Under the pieces are notes generated by a model. It was not told where the DNA came from and made no database searches. It saw nothing but the letters and a program-made list of their open reading frames with translations. A stretch of DNA of 64,000 bases from Alloscardovia theropitheci (GTDB lineage: Bacteria; Actinomycetota; Actinomycetes; Actinomycetales; Bifidobacteriaceae). Positions within the stretch are counted from its first letter, which is position 1; every line of letters begins with the position of its first letter. This document shows positions 45,698 to 55,336 of the stretch, piece after piece. Where the stretch lies: contig NZ_RXLP01000025.1 in NCBI RefSeq assembly GCF_004332295.1, forward strand, positions 21,455 through 85,454, read 5' to 3'. Position numbers and translations under genes: made by a program.

Positions 45698-45730
45698 AGG
45701 AAGCGCTTCCTCTCACACAATTGAGAGGAG
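45698..45730 (+). promoter_or_regulatory. Palindrome and ribosome-site hairpin before the sigma-like gene
   Basis: AGGAAGCGCTTCCT (45698-45711) is a perfect palindrome. It overlaps a second hairpin, CCTCTCA (45709-45715) with TGAGAGG (45722-45728), which covers the Shine-Dalgarno GAGAGGAG of the next gene. The two folds exclude each other, a possible translational switch. The rest of the 45413-45697 gap holds no gene. Confidence 0.5.
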
Positions 45731-45735
45731 CCCTC

Positions 45736-46104
45736 ATGGGCGAATACAACAATGAAATATCAAGAATAAATACGGAAATGGAGGAGTTTGATTCTCACTG
45801 GGCTAAAACAGATAGGGCTGACTCACGTCGAGATCGTCATTCTTTATTATCAACGTTCTCTTACGAAGGAGAACATTTTGTTAGTGAGGCAAATACTGAG
45901 TCTGAGATTATTAATATCGATTATGCGCATAGACTTCTCAGCGTTCTCAATACAAATCAACGACGAATAGTACTCGGAAAGACTATCGCAGGCTATTCTT
46001 TCACGGATTTAGGAAAGATATTAGGTAAGGATGAGTCTTCAGTTCGTAAGATGTATCGCCGGGCGATAAAGATCATGCGCGATTACGCTGGAAAGCTTAA
46101 CTAG
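45736..46104 (+). CDS. Sigma-70 region-4-like HTH protein (orphan)
   Basis: 122 residues from MGEYNNEISRIN; the ATG at 45736 follows GAGAGGAG by 5 bases. The C-terminal 60 residues (DYAHRLLSVLNTNQRRIVLG, YSFTDLGKILGKDESSVRKM, YRRAIKIMRDY) form a sigma-region-4 helix-turn-helix. No region 2 is present, so it cannot be a full sigma factor. Such proteins are frequent in phages and mobile elements as late-gene or transfer regulators. It is divergent from the ABC-3C operon and may regulate it. The N-terminal half is acidic and unassigned. Confidence 0.65.
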   Translation: MGEYNNEISRINTEMEEFDSHWAKTDRADSRRDRHSLLSTFSYEGEHFVSEANTESEIINIDYAHRLLSVLNTNQRRIVLGKTIAGYSFTDLGKILGKDESSVRKMYRRAIKIMRDYAGKLN

Positions 46105-46441
46105 CACCCAAACAAAATGGCTGTATACAAATATTCTTTGCATGCAGCCATTCCAACCGTCATTAGGTAATAAGATTATTCCATACCTTTATACCTATGC
46201 ATCCGCACTCTTCGACTTCGTAACTGTCATCTTATGCTTTAACTGTTACTTTCAACGTCTCTTGTAGTAGAATCAAATGAATCAAATTTGCATACCTGTC
46301 AATCTTCATGAGAAACCGGTATCGACTATCTCTTGAAAGCCACCACTTCTTTACCACGCGCATACCAATATAAACTTTAAAAAATCAAGGAACCTCTCGC
46401 TCTTCCACGAGATGATTTCTCAATATTATGCGATTATACGA
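46105..46441. other. Intergenic region, 337 bp, with one hairpin
   Basis: AATGGCTG (46116-46123) pairs with CAGCCATT (46145-46152) just after the sigma-like gene; no T-run follows. No gene seen in the rest. Confidence 0.45.
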
Positions 46442-47284
46442 CTATGCATTTAAGAACGCTTGTACTTTATGTGCAAATTGCTGAGCATACTGGAATATCG
46501 ATCCATGCCCTGCTTGTGGATAGATAACCAGCTCACTTTGACTTATTTTGTCATGCATATCATAAGAATTCTGCGTAGGAACTTGCATATCCTGATCACC
46601 GTTTACGATAAGCGTGGGCTGAGTAATGAATGATAGATTATCCTCAGCTTCCTTTCCCCAGCGTTTAATCGCTTTCAATTGTCTTATAAAAGATCCTACA
46701 GATATTTCTTTATCCCGTACTGACGATTTTTCTGCACGCTCGCCCATTCGACTTAAGACCTGTTGAGCTTCCCTCGCACCTTGATCATCATGCGTGTAGA
46801 AGATATAGCGTTTAGGATCTACCCGTTCGAATGCAGCTCGAATCATATACCGGAAAGTCTTGCCTGTAACTTTATCCACTTCATATCCGCCACGCGGTCC
46901 GGTCCCAGCAAGAATCAGCTTATTGACCATCTGTCCTCGAAGCCGTACAATTTCTTGAGCAACCATTCCACCCATAGATAATCCCAAAAGATTTATCTTC
47001 TCCAGTCCTAGTGCATCAAAGATATCTATAGCCTGCTGAGCCATTAATTCAATCTTAGGTGGAACTTTACCTTCACTTGCACCTACTCCAGGAAGATCCA
47101 GTACAATTACATGGTGATTCTGCGCTAGTAAATCAAGGAGCAGCGGATCCCAGTTATCAAACGTTGCCGAAAGATGAGTAAGCATAACTAACTGGTATTG
47201 AGATTTTCCCATGCCCAGTTCGCGATACACAATCTTCGTATTCTTAACGTCGATTACTTTATTCTCTGTATTAATATAAGACAT
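46442..47284 (-). CDS. Alpha/beta hydrolase
   Basis: 280 residues. Nucleophile elbow in LLGLSMGGMVAQEIV (Ser), HG-equivalent loop LDLPGVGASEG, acidic residue in LIVNGDQDMQVP and the catalytic His in YPQAGHGSIFQ, so the triad is complete. The cap region is rich in charged residues (VDPKRYIFYTHDDQGAREAQ). Cytoplasmic esterase/lyase-like enzyme of unknown substrate. Its ATG overlaps the TAA of the oxidoreductase gene by one base, so they are coupled. Part of an Rrf2-led operon. Confidence 0.85.
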   Translation of the reverse strand: MSYINTENKVIDVKNTKIVYRELGMGKSQYQLVMLTHLSATFDNWDPLLLDLLAQNHHVIVLDLPGVGASEGKVPPKIELMAQQAIDIFDALGLEKINLLGLSMGGMVAQEIVRLRGQMVNKLILAGTGPRGGYEVDKVTGKTFRYMIRAAFERVDPKRYIFYTHDDQGAREAQQVLSRMGERAEKSSVRDKEISVGSFIRQLKAIKRWGKEAEDNLSFITQPTLIVNGDQDMQVPTQNSYDMHDKISQSELVIYPQAGHGSIFQYAQQFAHKVQAFLNA

Positions 47285-48297
47285 TATTTTTCCTTGCTTT
47301 CGAAGCTGACTACTGTCTTACCGCGAGCATGCCCGTTCGCAACTTTGTCTAATGCCTTGTTAATTTCAGAGAACGAATACACACTATCAATGGAGGCTTT
47401 AACATGATTGTTTTCCAAGATTTCTGCGATTTCTCGCAATTGCTTTCCATTACTTTGAACGAAAACGAAGGAATAATGTACCTTGTATTTCTTTGCAAGT
47501 GAGTCAATCCCGAAACCAGCAACAGTTAGAAGTATCTGTTTCCACCATGGAAGATTCATCCTACGAGCGAATTCCCCGTTTGGCATAGCGCGTAGCGAAA
47601 CAATATGTCCACCTGGTTTCATAATCCCCATCTGCTTTTCAGTTTCCTTGCCTCCGATAGTGTCTAAGACGTAATCAACATCGTGCACGCTCTTTGTATA
47701 ATCTTCCGTCTTATAATCTAAGAACCTGTCGGCTCCAAGGCTAAGAACACGTTCTTTATTAGATGCGCTACCATTCGTTATAACAGTTAAACCTTTCGCC
47801 TTTGCGAGAGGAATAGCAATCGCACCCACGCCACCAGTACCACCAGAAATAAATATCGTTTTTCCAGCTTCCACATGCATCAGATCAAAAGCTTGCATTA
47901 CCGTTAATCCAGTGAGTGGAATTGCTGCTGCTTCAACATCTGACAGATAACTTGGCACATGAGCAATTGCGTCACTATCAACTGCAACATACTCAGCAAA
48001 TGCACCGATATGATCTAGTGGGAGTCTACTAAAAATACGATCACCTTTAGAAAAGCCCTCTACACGAGACCCCACTTCTTCGACTACGCCAACCAATTCA
48101 TTGCCAGCTATAAGTGGCAGCTTATATGGCGTAATCATTTTTACTTCGCCTCGTGAAATCATATTATCTACAGGGTTTACGCCTGCTGTTAAAGTCTTGA
48201 CGAGCACTTCATTGTCACGTATGTGCGGCTGAGCAACTTCACGCATCTCAAACGAGATATTGTCTTTATCATACTTAGTAAGTTGAGCAGATTTCAT
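47284..48297 (-). CDS. Quinone-oxidoreductase-like NADP-dependent MDR protein
   Basis: 337 residues. MDR fold without zinc ligands: GVNPVDNMISRGEV, AGNELVGVVEEVG, the nucleotide-binding turn FISGGTGGVGAIAIPLAKAKG, VDYVLDTIGG and the end HARGKTVVSF. Members reduce quinones or enones with NADPH, often in defence against electrophiles. It starts directly after the Rrf2 regulator stop with no gap and overlaps the hydrolase by one base, forming a tight three-gene operon probably induced by redox or electrophile stress. Confidence 0.87.
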   Translation of the reverse strand: MKSAQLTKYDKDNISFEMREVAQPHIRDNEVLVKTLTAGVNPVDNMISRGEVKMITPYKLPLIAGNELVGVVEEVGSRVEGFSKGDRIFSRLPLDHIGAFAEYVAVDSDAIAHVPSYLSDVEAAAIPLTGLTVMQAFDLMHVEAGKTIFISGGTGGVGAIAIPLAKAKGLTVITNGSASNKERVLSLGADRFLDYKTEDYTKSVHDVDYVLDTIGGKETEKQMGIMKPGGHIVSLRAMPNGEFARRMNLPWWKQILLTVAGFGIDSLAKKYKVHYSFVFVQSNGKQLREIAEILENNHVKASIDSVYSFSEINKALDKVANGHARGKTVVSFESKEK

Positions 48298-48756
48298 TTA
48301 TTTCTCATTTCTATTATTCTTATGGGAATTGCTTTTGCTTGCTTCACGGTAAAGATTTTCGATAACGTCTTCAAGATTTTGTGATGCTAATTCACGTTCA
48401 AGATGCTCCTCCACGGGCGAGAACGTATCATGTACAGCTTCACCTATATATCTACCCACCGGGCATTCTTCACTGGTGTTGCTATGTATGTCGAACAACT
48501 TTATATGGTCTATTTCTTGAGTAGCGTAATAAACTTCAAGCAGACTTATATCGCGAGCTGATTTACTTAAGGAATATCCTCTTTTGCCTTGCCTCGATTC
48601 TAAGATATTCGCTTTATTGAGTAAAACAATAATTTTTCTGATATAGCTAGCATTCGTTCCTACACTTTCAGCAATCTTTTGCGAGCTGAGACTTTCAGAA
48701 CTCTCACTTACCATAGCAAGCACGTGTAGCGCTACAGAAAATTTTGTATCAATCAC
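48298..48756 (-). CDS. Rrf2-family transcription regulator
   Basis: 152 residues. Rrf2 winged helix: KFSVALHVLAMVSE, SSQKIAESVGTNASYIRKII, LNKANILESRQGKRGYSLSK. Only one Cys (SEECPVGR) is present where Fe-S members carry three, so this is the non-cluster branch (YwnA/HypR-like) that senses by thiol oxidation or otherwise. It is the first gene of the operon and probably represses itself through the dyad at 48789-48815. The C-terminal 15 residues are an Asn/Lys-rich tail. Confidence 0.88.
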   Translation of the reverse strand: MIDTKFSVALHVLAMVSESSESLSSQKIAESVGTNASYIRKIIVLLNKANILESRQGKRGYSLSKSARDISLLEVYYATQEIDHIKLFDIHSNTSEECPVGRYIGEAVHDTFSPVEEHLERELASQNLEDVIENLYREASKSNSHKNNRNEK

Positions 48757-48788
48757 TTAAAACCAACCCACTTAGAATCGAACACGTT

Positions 48789-48815
48789 TTGTACTTGTAT
48801 CTATTACTAGTACAA
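48789..48815 (-). promoter_or_regulatory. Candidate Rrf2 operator
   Basis: TTGTACT (48789-48795) and AGTACAA (48809-48815) with a 13-bp spacer, 33 bp upstream of the regulator start. Size and position fit an autoregulatory site. Confidence 0.55.
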
Positions 48816-48887
48816 CTATAAGTGCAAATAGGGACTTTACGTAATACATTATTTCTCTTTATATTTTCTTGCGCGCTAGCAGTATCC

Positions 48888-49646
48888 TTAATCAGCCTTT
48901 ACCGCACGAGTAGCAAAGAAAGTCGTAATATTCATCTCATGAAGTGCGCCTTCTCCAAGAGTATCCTCATACAAATCAGTTAAAGTAAAACCTGCTTTAA
49001 GCTGTCCTCCAATTTGCTCTTCCAAGGTATGAGAGAACTGCACTCCAGCATCCTCAGACTCCAGATATGCCATCTGTTCGGCATTTTTGAGTGGATTAAA
49101 TGGCAATGACCAACGAATTTTCGTTTGATCCTCGTCATCGACTATTGCCATAAGATCCTTGTCGAATCCGCCGAGCATTACACCGCCCTTTTTCAAGACA
49201 CGGTATGCCTCAGCAAATATCGGTTCAACTTTTTCGACATAACAATTTGATACCGGATGGAAGATGACATCAAACGTTTCATCCTCAAACGGCAATGGTT
49301 TCGTCATATCCGCTTTAACGATTTCGATATTGTATCCCTCACGCTGAGCAACCATTCGTTCCGATTCAAGCTGTTTCTCAGAATAATCGAGCACCGTACA
49401 GCATGCGCCAAGAGCCGCGAAAATCGGCATTTGCTGCCCACCGCCCGATGCTAAACCGAGCACTTTCTTACCGCTAAGATCTGGGAACCATGCATGCGGC
49501 ACAGGTTTAGTTGGAGTGAGAAGCACATTCCATTGCCCTTTTCTAGCAGCCTCATATGTTTCATGTGAAACGGGGATTCCCCATTGCCATCCTTCTTCTA
49601 CCCAGGAATCAATGGTTTTGCTGTTAATATCTTGGTAGTTTGTCAT
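48888..49646 (-). CDS. Class I SAM-dependent methyltransferase
   Basis: 252 residues from MTNYQDINSKT; GAGAGAC lies just ahead of the ATG at 49646, better than an upstream ATG at 49667. Motif I is KVLGLASGGGQQMPIFAALG (unusual LASGGGQQ in place of E/DXGXGXG), then VLDYSEKQLESE, VKADMTKPLPF and FDVIFHPVSNCYV. It belongs to the type-11 methyltransferase branch acting on small molecules. The substrate is unknown. Nine-base AT-rich gap plus terminator-free junction to the chorismate mutase gene, same strand. Confidence 0.85.
   Translation of the reverse strand: MTNYQDINSKTIDSWVEEGWQWGIPVSHETYEAARKGQWNVLLTPTKPVPHAWFPDLSGKKVLGLASGGGQQMPIFAALGACCTVLDYSEKQLESERMVAQREGYNIEIVKADMTKPLPFEDETFDVIFHPVSNCYVEKVEPIFAEAYRVLKKGGVMLGGFDKDLMAIVDDEDQTKIRWSLPFNPLKNAEQMAYLESEDAGVQFSHTLEEQIGGQLKAGFTLTDLYEDTLGEGALHEMNITTFFATRAVKAD
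49557..49572. promoter_or_regulatory. Degenerate parS-like palindrome inside the methyltransferase gene
   Basis: TGTTTCATGTGAAACG differs from the parS consensus TGTTTCACGTGAAACA at two positions. It lies 8.8 kb from a better match at 58384. Could be chance in coding sequence. Confidence 0.3.
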
Positions 49647-49676
49647 GTAAGTCTCTCTTGATAGCATTCACGAAAT

Positions 49677-50060
49677 CTAATTATCTCCCTCTTCAGCAAT
49701 CTTCTTATGTCGTTTCTTTGACTGACCGACAACGAATTCAAGATAACCTTCCGCTATCTCTTGCTCAAGACCGCTTTCTGCTGCAATTACACGAAGTCTA
49801 TCCCGTTGACGATTTTCGCGGGCACTATCGAGGGCCGCAAATCCAGCTTTAGCTTTCAGCTGCCCCACTCGCTTCGTGGCTTTAAAACGACGAGCTAGTA
49901 AACGAACGATGTCGTCATCAATCGAATCAATTATTTCGCGTTGCTCTTCTATCCCACGTATAGCGTCACTAACGATCGCTGACGTGTGTTCATCGACTAG
50001 TTCAGACGAAATCTGCGTATTCTCGTTCACAGTCTCATTCTCGTTCTCGTTCTCACTCAT
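49677..50060 (-). CDS. Chorismate mutase, AroQ type
   Basis: 127 residues from the ATG at 50060 with AAGG 9 bases ahead. The first 25 residues are an Asn/Glu-rich low-complexity lead. The AroQ helical core follows: IDSIDDDIVRLLARRFKATKRVGQLKAKAG, given here by its active-site Arg (ARRF) and Lys (LKAKAG), then the RENRQRDRLRVIAAESGL helix. It turns chorismate into prephenate for Phe/Tyr synthesis. Same strand as rho but separated from it by a terminator. Confidence 0.85.
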   Translation of the reverse strand: MSENENENETVNENTQISSELVDEHTSAIVSDAIRGIEEQREIIDSIDDDIVRLLARRFKATKRVGQLKAKAGFAALDSARENRQRDRLRVIAAESGLEQEIAEGYLEFVVGQSKKRHKKIAEEGDN

Positions 50061-50093
50061 ACTGTACACCTTACGGTATGGGAACTATATAAG

Positions 50094-50131
50094 CAAAAGG
50101 CAGCCCGCTATAGCGAAACCGCCTTCTATGC
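50094..50131 (-). terminator. Terminator of rho
   Basis: On the minus strand GGCGGTTTCGC, loop TATA, GCGGGCTGCC (with G-U pairs and one bulge), then TTTT. 40 bp past the rho stop. Confidence 0.65.
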
Positions 50132-50169
50132 TTAATGTTTAGCTCGTTTACTTCTCAGAAACTATTATT

Positions 50170-52188
50170 TTAGTTTCCTTGTGCCATCATGCGGAAGAAT
50201 TCTGCATTTGTCTGAGTCTTCTTCAAACGACCAACGAGCTGCTGGTATGAAGCTTCTGGCTCCAAACCACCAAGTGCACGACGCAAACGATAAATAATTG
50301 GCATCTGGCTTGGGTCGGTAATGAGTTCTTCGCGACGAGTAGAAGAAGCATTAATATCAATAGCTGGGAAGAGGCGCTTTTCGGACAAATCACGAGACAA
50401 GCGCAATTCCATATTGCCAGTACCCTTGAATTCTTCGAAGATAACTTCATCCATCTTTGAACCTGTTTCAACCAAAGCGGAAGAAATAATCGTCAAAGAA
50501 CCACCGTTTTCGATATTTCGTGCCGCACCGAAGAACTTCTTTGGAGGGTAGAGTGCCTGTGCATCCACACCACCAGAAAGAATTCGACCTGATGCTGGAG
50601 CTGCGATATTATATGCACGCGCCAAACGAGTCATAGAATCAAGCAGAACTACGACATCTTGACCGAGCTCTACAAGACGCTTCGCACGCTCAATAGCAAG
50701 CTCTGCCACGATGGTGTGATCAGTTGCAGGACGATCGAAAGTTGAAGCAATGATTTCACCTTGAACAGTGCGTTCCATATCGGTAACTTCTTCTGGACGC
50801 TCATCGACAAGAACAACCATCAAATGAACTTCAGGATTATTTGCAGTAATCGAATTAGCGATATTCTGCAAAGTAATAGTCTTACCCGCTTTTGGAGGAG
50901 AAACAATCAGACCACGCTGACCCTTACCAATTGGCGAAACGATATCAATGATACGACCCACCATATTGTTTGGATTAGTTTCCATCTTCAAACGCTCCTG
51001 AGGATACAAAGGAGTGAGCTTGGAGAATTGTGGACGCTGAGCAGCCTCATCAAGTTCTAAACCATTAATTGTCTCAATTGATTGTAATGGAACGAACTTT
51101 TGACGCTGGCTACGACGATCATCACGCGCTGCTTTAATGTATCCGCGTACAGCATCACCCTTGCGGAGACCATACTTCTTAACCTGTCCCATAGATACAT
51201 AGACATCATTTGGACCAGGCAAATAGCCAGAAGTACGAACGAACGCATATGAATCAAGAATATCGATAACGCCTGCAACTGGGATAAGCTCATCGTTTGG
51301 CTCATCAATCTGCTGATCATCATTAACATCATTACGATTCTTACGCGCATTGCGATCATTTCGATCATTGCGCATACGATTACGCGAAGATGCAGAACGA
51401 GAAGAGCGCTCATCAAAGTCATCATCGCTGTCATCATCCATGACGTCCACGCGAGTATTACGACGCATACGACGCTCAGTATTCTCAGTCTCTTCATCCA
51501 AACGTTGACGTTCTTCATTGGAAAGACGATTGCGACGATCTACTACTGCAGAAGTACCGCGCTGCTCGCGCTCAGCCGCCGACTGAGCAATATTTTCTGC
51601 ACGTTCGCGCTCTGAACGATCTGGCAATGCTGAAAGAATATCATCCAAATCAGCCTTCACCTGATGACGCTGAGCTTCATGCGCTGCCTGCTCTTCTGCA
51701 CTAACTGGTGAATTGCGACGACGCCGCACAGGAATATCACCTAAATCAAGAGTGATTTTAGCTTTGGAAGTATTTTCTTCATTGTTTGAATCATCCTGAG
51801 CTGCGCTCGCACGACGTGAACGATTGCCACGTGGGAGAGGCAGGTCAAGAATTGGAAGTGAGGACTGTTCAGACTGTGAAGACTGCGCAGACTCTACTGA
51901 ATCGGATTCTGACTGCACATCTAACTGAACAGAAGAAGCGGACTGCGCGGTTTCTTCATTGTGCGCATCCTCATTAAGATTTTTAGCATTACGACGAGTC
52001 GCTGTCGTCTTGTTTGCTTTTGGAGCAACCACGCGAACGCCTGCTGGCGCTTCCCCACCACTGCGTGCTCGCTCAATAACATCGATAAGTTCAGGCTTAC
52101 GCATAGTTGACGTACCGCGAAGCATCATCTGCTTAGCGAGCTCTCGCAACTCCGGAAGCTTCATATCTGCAAGATTTGTATTTGCCAC
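50170..52188 (-). CDS. rho: Transcription termination factor Rho
   Basis: 672 residues from a GTG at 52188, which has AAAGG 9 bases ahead (reads [20 protein letters not shown]). N-terminal Rho_N helices, then about 230 polar residues rich in Asp, Arg, Asn, Ser and Gln, including [15 protein letters not shown], as in other high- and low-GC actinobacteria. The RNA-binding cold-shock domain follows ([18 protein letters not shown]). The ATPase has Walker [16 protein letters not shown] (about 427), [16 protein letters not shown], and the Q/R loops. The hexamer loads on nascent RNA and ends transcription. The insert is the main variable part. Confidence 0.96.
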   Translation of the reverse strand: MANTNLADMKLPELRELAKQMMLRGTSTMRKPELIDVIERARSGGEAPAGVRVVAPKANKTTATRRNAKNLNEDAHNEETAQSASSVQLDVQSESDSVESAQSSQSEQSSLPILDLPLPRGNRSRRASAAQDDSNNEENTSKAKITLDLGDIPVRRRRNSPVSAEEQAAHEAQRHQVKADLDDILSALPDRSERERAENIAQSAAEREQRGTSAVVDRRNRLSNEERQRLDEETENTERRMRRNTRVDVMDDDSDDDFDERSSRSASSRNRMRNDRNDRNARKNRNDVNDDQQIDEPNDELIPVAGVIDILDSYAFVRTSGYLPGPNDVYVSMGQVKKYGLRKGDAVRGYIKAARDDRRSQRQKFVPLQSIETINGLELDEAAQRPQFSKLTPLYPQERLKMETNPNNMVGRIIDIVSPIGKGQRGLIVSPPKAGKTITLQNIANSITANNPEVHLMVVLVDERPEEVTDMERTVQGEIIASTFDRPATDHTIVAELAIERAKRLVELGQDVVVLLDSMTRLARAYNIAAPASGRILSGGVDAQALYPPKKFFGAARNIENGGSLTIISSALVETGSKMDEVIFEEFKGTGNMELRLSRDLSEKRLFPAIDINASSTRREELITDPSQMPIIYRLRRALGGLEPEASYQQLVGRLKKTQTNAEFFRMMAQGN

Positions 52189-52779
52189 CCGTGTGACCTT
52201 TCGTATGTAAAAAACATTCCTCACGTGACATCATAACGATTTCATGAGGGAAAAGTTCTACGTTGAAATTTCGCTATACAATAAGCGAACTGAAGAAAAC
52301 TATACGGTATTTGGTGGACTAATACAAGTTTACCGTGTCTATTCGTGTCTTTCGCGACTATCGTGACTCATTAATCTCCCCACAACTTATGAACCAACTT
52401 ATGAATCGACTTATGCACTATAAGCAATCTATTGGTATGCCCTTAACGCACTGCGTAAAGGCAGCGTATTGCATGTATTGCTCTTTCTAATACTCTTCTT
52501 ATATCAAACTAAATATATTTTTTGCAGAATCGACAATATATTATTTTCGTAAATTTCTGTGGTTGTAAAAACGCCATCTATACGAGGCACGTATTAAAGG
52601 AGTCCCCTTATTTTCGTATATATTACAACAATTTGGGACGGAAGTTTAAGTCGGCCAGATACGGCGAACAGTATATACCAATATCGCTTATTCTTAACGA
52701 GTCTGTGTTTGGTACAACGTGCAAAAAATTGCCGTGAATTCACCATACAGACCGGAGTATTTGCTCAAAAATATGTATA
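52189..52779. other. Rho leader and intergenic region, about 590 bp
   Basis: No credible gene. Rho genes often have long leaders for autogenous attenuation, which could explain the length. TTTTTTGCA occurs at 52519-52527 and TGCAAAAAA at 52720-52728, in the orientation of the dyad elements elsewhere but about 200 bp apart. Confidence 0.4.
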
Positions 52780-52838
52780 AGCATGAGTTAGGCTCGTTCT
52801 CTTTAACCCATATAAAGAGAACGAGCCTAACTCATGCT
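52780..52838. terminator. Terminator of pgi with 26-bp perfect stem
   Basis: Arms at 52780-52805 and 52813-52838, 7-base loop; a T-rich stretch follows on the minus strand (complement of 52765-52775). It is the longest perfect hairpin in the window. Confidence 0.82.
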
Positions 52839-52918
52839 GGAAATTTACTTCACAGGCGCTTTTCACTTGTGAAGTAAACGTTACCCCAACGCTAGTAACA
52901 AGTAGCTAGCAATTACTC

Positions 52919-54613
52919 CTAGTGGCGATGTGCGCGATAGAAGTTGATAAGAGACTGAGTGGACTGATCCTGCTGAGCCAAAGCAGCATCATCCTGAGAA
53001 ATTGCAGGAGCGATCTGCTTTGCGAGAACCTTACCCAATTCCACACCCCACTGATCGTAGGAGTCGAGACCCCATACGGTACCTTCTACGAGAGTAATGT
53101 GCTCGTACAAAGCAATGAGCTCACCAACAGCAAATGGAGACAAAGTGTCACCAAAGATGGAAGTCGTTGGACGGTTTCCAGTGAATACACGTGCTGGAAC
53201 GATTGCTTCAGGCGTTCCTTCTGCGCGAACTTCTTCCGCAGTCTTACCAAATGCCAAAGCCTTGGTCTGAGCCAAGAAGTTAGCAAGGAAGAGCTCGTGA
53301 ACGTCCTGAGAACCATCCTTTGTAGGATTTGGAGTATTAACAAATGCAATGAAGTCAGCTGGGATCAGACGAGTTCCCTGATGGATGAGCTGGTAGAACG
53401 CATGCTGACCATTTGTTCCTGGCTCGCCCCAGAAGATTTCACCAGTCTGAGTAGTCACAGGTGTGCCATCCCAGCGCACAGACTTACCGTTGGACTCCAT
53501 AGTAAGCTGCTGCAAATATGCTGGGAAGCGGTTCAAGTACTGGTTGTATGGAAGAACAGCGTGGGAATGTGCTCCGAAGAAGTTGACATACCATACGTTC
53601 ATCAAGCCCATAAGAGCTACAACGTTGCGCTCAATTGGAGTGGTTGCGAAGTACTCATCGATTGCGTGGAAACCGCGGAGGAAGTCTTCGAAACGTTCTG
53701 GACCATAAACGATAGCGATAGAAGTACCAACAGCGGAATCTACTGAGTAGCGACCGCCAACCCAGTTCCAGAAGCCGAATGCATTATTTGGATCAATACC
53801 GAATTCAGCAACCTTATCGAGAGCAGTAGAAACAGCAATGAAGTGCTTTGCTACAGCTTCAGCGTTCTTCTCGTCAGAACCGTCAATTGCACCGTTTGCC
53901 TTCAAATTCTCGAGCAACCATGTACGTGCGGAACGTGCATTTGTCAAAGTTTCGAGAGTTGTGAAAGTCTTAGAAACAACGATGAAGAGAGTCGTCTCTG
54001 AATCGATTCCCTTGAGCTTTTCAGCCATATCATTAGGGTCAATGTTTGATACATAACGAGCAGAAATACCGGAATCACGGTAAGCCTTAAGAGCTTCGTA
54101 AACCATGACCGGACCCAGATCAGAGCCACCGATACCAATGTTTACAACGGTATCAATCTTCTTACCAGTTACGCCAGTCCACTCACCGGAGCGAACCTTG
54201 TTAGCGAATGCATAAATGCGGTCAAGAACTTCACGTACATCCTTAACAACATCCTGACCGTCAACGATATACTTACCTTCGTCAGAAGCTGGACGACGAA
54301 GAGCAGTATGAAGAACTGCACGATCTTCAGTGTTATTAATGTGTACACCAGAATACTGCTGCTGGATGCGCTCGTCGAGCTTGACATCCTTAGCCAAAGC
54401 AGCAAAAAGCTGCAAAGTTTCAGGCTTGATGAGGTTCTTAGACAAATCGAAATGCAAATCGCCGGCATCGAAACTCAAGCTTGCAGTACGGTTTGCATCC
54501 TGTGCGAACCATTGACGAAGGTTAATTCCTTCAGCCTGCAACTGATTAAAGTGATTTTGCAATGCAGCCCATGCTGGTGTCTGTGTTGCATCAATAGGTG
54601 GATTGATGGCCAT
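52919..54613 (-). CDS. pgi: Glucose-6-phosphate isomerase
   Basis: 564 residues from [13 protein letters not shown], with AAAGGA 6 bases ahead of the ATG at 54613. Signatures: [55 protein letters not shown], the catalytic Glu region [28 protein letters not shown] and the C-terminal [13 protein letters not shown]ys. It links glucose-6-P and fructose-6-P, feeding the bifid shunt in this family. Single gene. Confidence 0.97.
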   Translation of the reverse strand: MAINPPIDATQTPAWAALQNHFNQLQAEGINLRQWFAQDANRTASLSFDAGDLHFDLSKNLIKPETLQLFAALAKDVKLDERIQQQYSGVHINNTEDRAVLHTALRRPASDEGKYIVDGQDVVKDVREVLDRIYAFANKVRSGEWTGVTGKKIDTVVNIGIGGSDLGPVMVYEALKAYRDSGISARYVSNIDPNDMAEKLKGIDSETTLFIVVSKTFTTLETLTNARSARTWLLENLKANGAIDGSDEKNAEAVAKHFIAVSTALDKVAEFGIDPNNAFGFWNWVGGRYSVDSAVGTSIAIVYGPERFEDFLRGFHAIDEYFATTPIERNVVALMGLMNVWYVNFFGAHSHAVLPYNQYLNRFPAYLQQLTMESNGKSVRWDGTPVTTQTGEIFWGEPGTNGQHAFYQLIHQGTRLIPADFIAFVNTPNPTKDGSQDVHELFLANFLAQTKALAFGKTAEEVRAEGTPEAIVPARVFTGNRPTTSIFGDTLSPFAVGELIALYEHITLVEGTVWGLDSYDQWGVELGKVLAKQIAPAISQDDAALAQQDQSTQSLINFYRAHRH

Positions 54614-54733
54614 TGCCAGTCCTTTCATACCAAATCGCGTACGTCCTTGTCGTACTGATGTATAACGATAGTAGGCGAAACGGACAGCAGTAATATTGCC
54701 TCGATTCGCCTACACGATTCAGGAGAGTTACGC

Positions 54734-55315
54734 ATGAAAATCACAGTTATTTACACTTATCCGAACGATTCTGGATACAATCACGCTGTCTTGGAAGCTG
54801 TTCAACGCGGATTCGCGAATAATACCCACAATCATGACGTGACTTTGCTCGATTTGTATAAGGAAAATTTTGACCCGGTTTTACGGTTTGATGAAAATCA
54901 TCGCCGCAGAGATCTTGCTCAAGATCCTGAAACTGCACGCTACCGACAGCTTATTACCGATAGTGATTTGCTCGTATTTATTTTCCCTATCTGGTGGGCT
55001 GGCATGCCTGCTCTTCTCAAAGGATTCATCGATCGTATCTTTGTGAGCGGCTTCGCATACAAATATAAGGGTCTGCTTCCTCAAGGCTTACTTAAGGGAA
55101 AGAAAGCGTGGCTAATAACTACTCACGATACTCCTAAACTATTTGTCAATCTCTTCCAGCAGGATTACGAAAAAGTTTTACAGCGACAAGTTCTTAAGCA
55201 AATGAGCGGTATCACAACCATCAAGCATCATCAGCTGAGTTTTATGCGTAAATCATCATTAGAAAAGCGCGCGAAATTCCTCAAAAAAATCGAAGAATTC
55301 GCACGCTCACTATAG
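54734..55315 (+). CDS. Flavodoxin-fold NAD(P)H oxidoreductase
   Basis: 193 residues; AGGAGAG is 7 bases ahead. Phosphate loop TYPNDSGYNHAVLEAV, flavin contact FPIWWAGMPALLKGFIDRIF and GFAYKYK are signatures of the KefF/MdaB/NQO family of FMN- or FAD-dependent quinone reductases. Cytoplasmic two-electron reducer of quinones. Divergent from pgi with a 104-bp gap. Confidence 0.88.
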   Translation: MKITVIYTYPNDSGYNHAVLEAVQRGFANNTHNHDVTLLDLYKENFDPVLRFDENHRRRDLAQDPETARYRQLITDSDLLVFIFPIWWAGMPALLKGFIDRIFVSGFAYKYKGLLPQGLLKGKKAWLITTHDTPKLFVNLFQQDYEKVLQRQVLKQMSGITTIKHHQLSFMRKSSLEKRAKFLKKIEEFARSL

Positions 55316-55336
55316 TTTTTACGTTTTAGATAACCA

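Noticed and set aside
52522..52737. 71-codon plus-strand frame between rho and pgi
   Set aside because: Starts with TTG, no ribosome site, composition like surrounding AT-rich DNA, no recognisable pattern.
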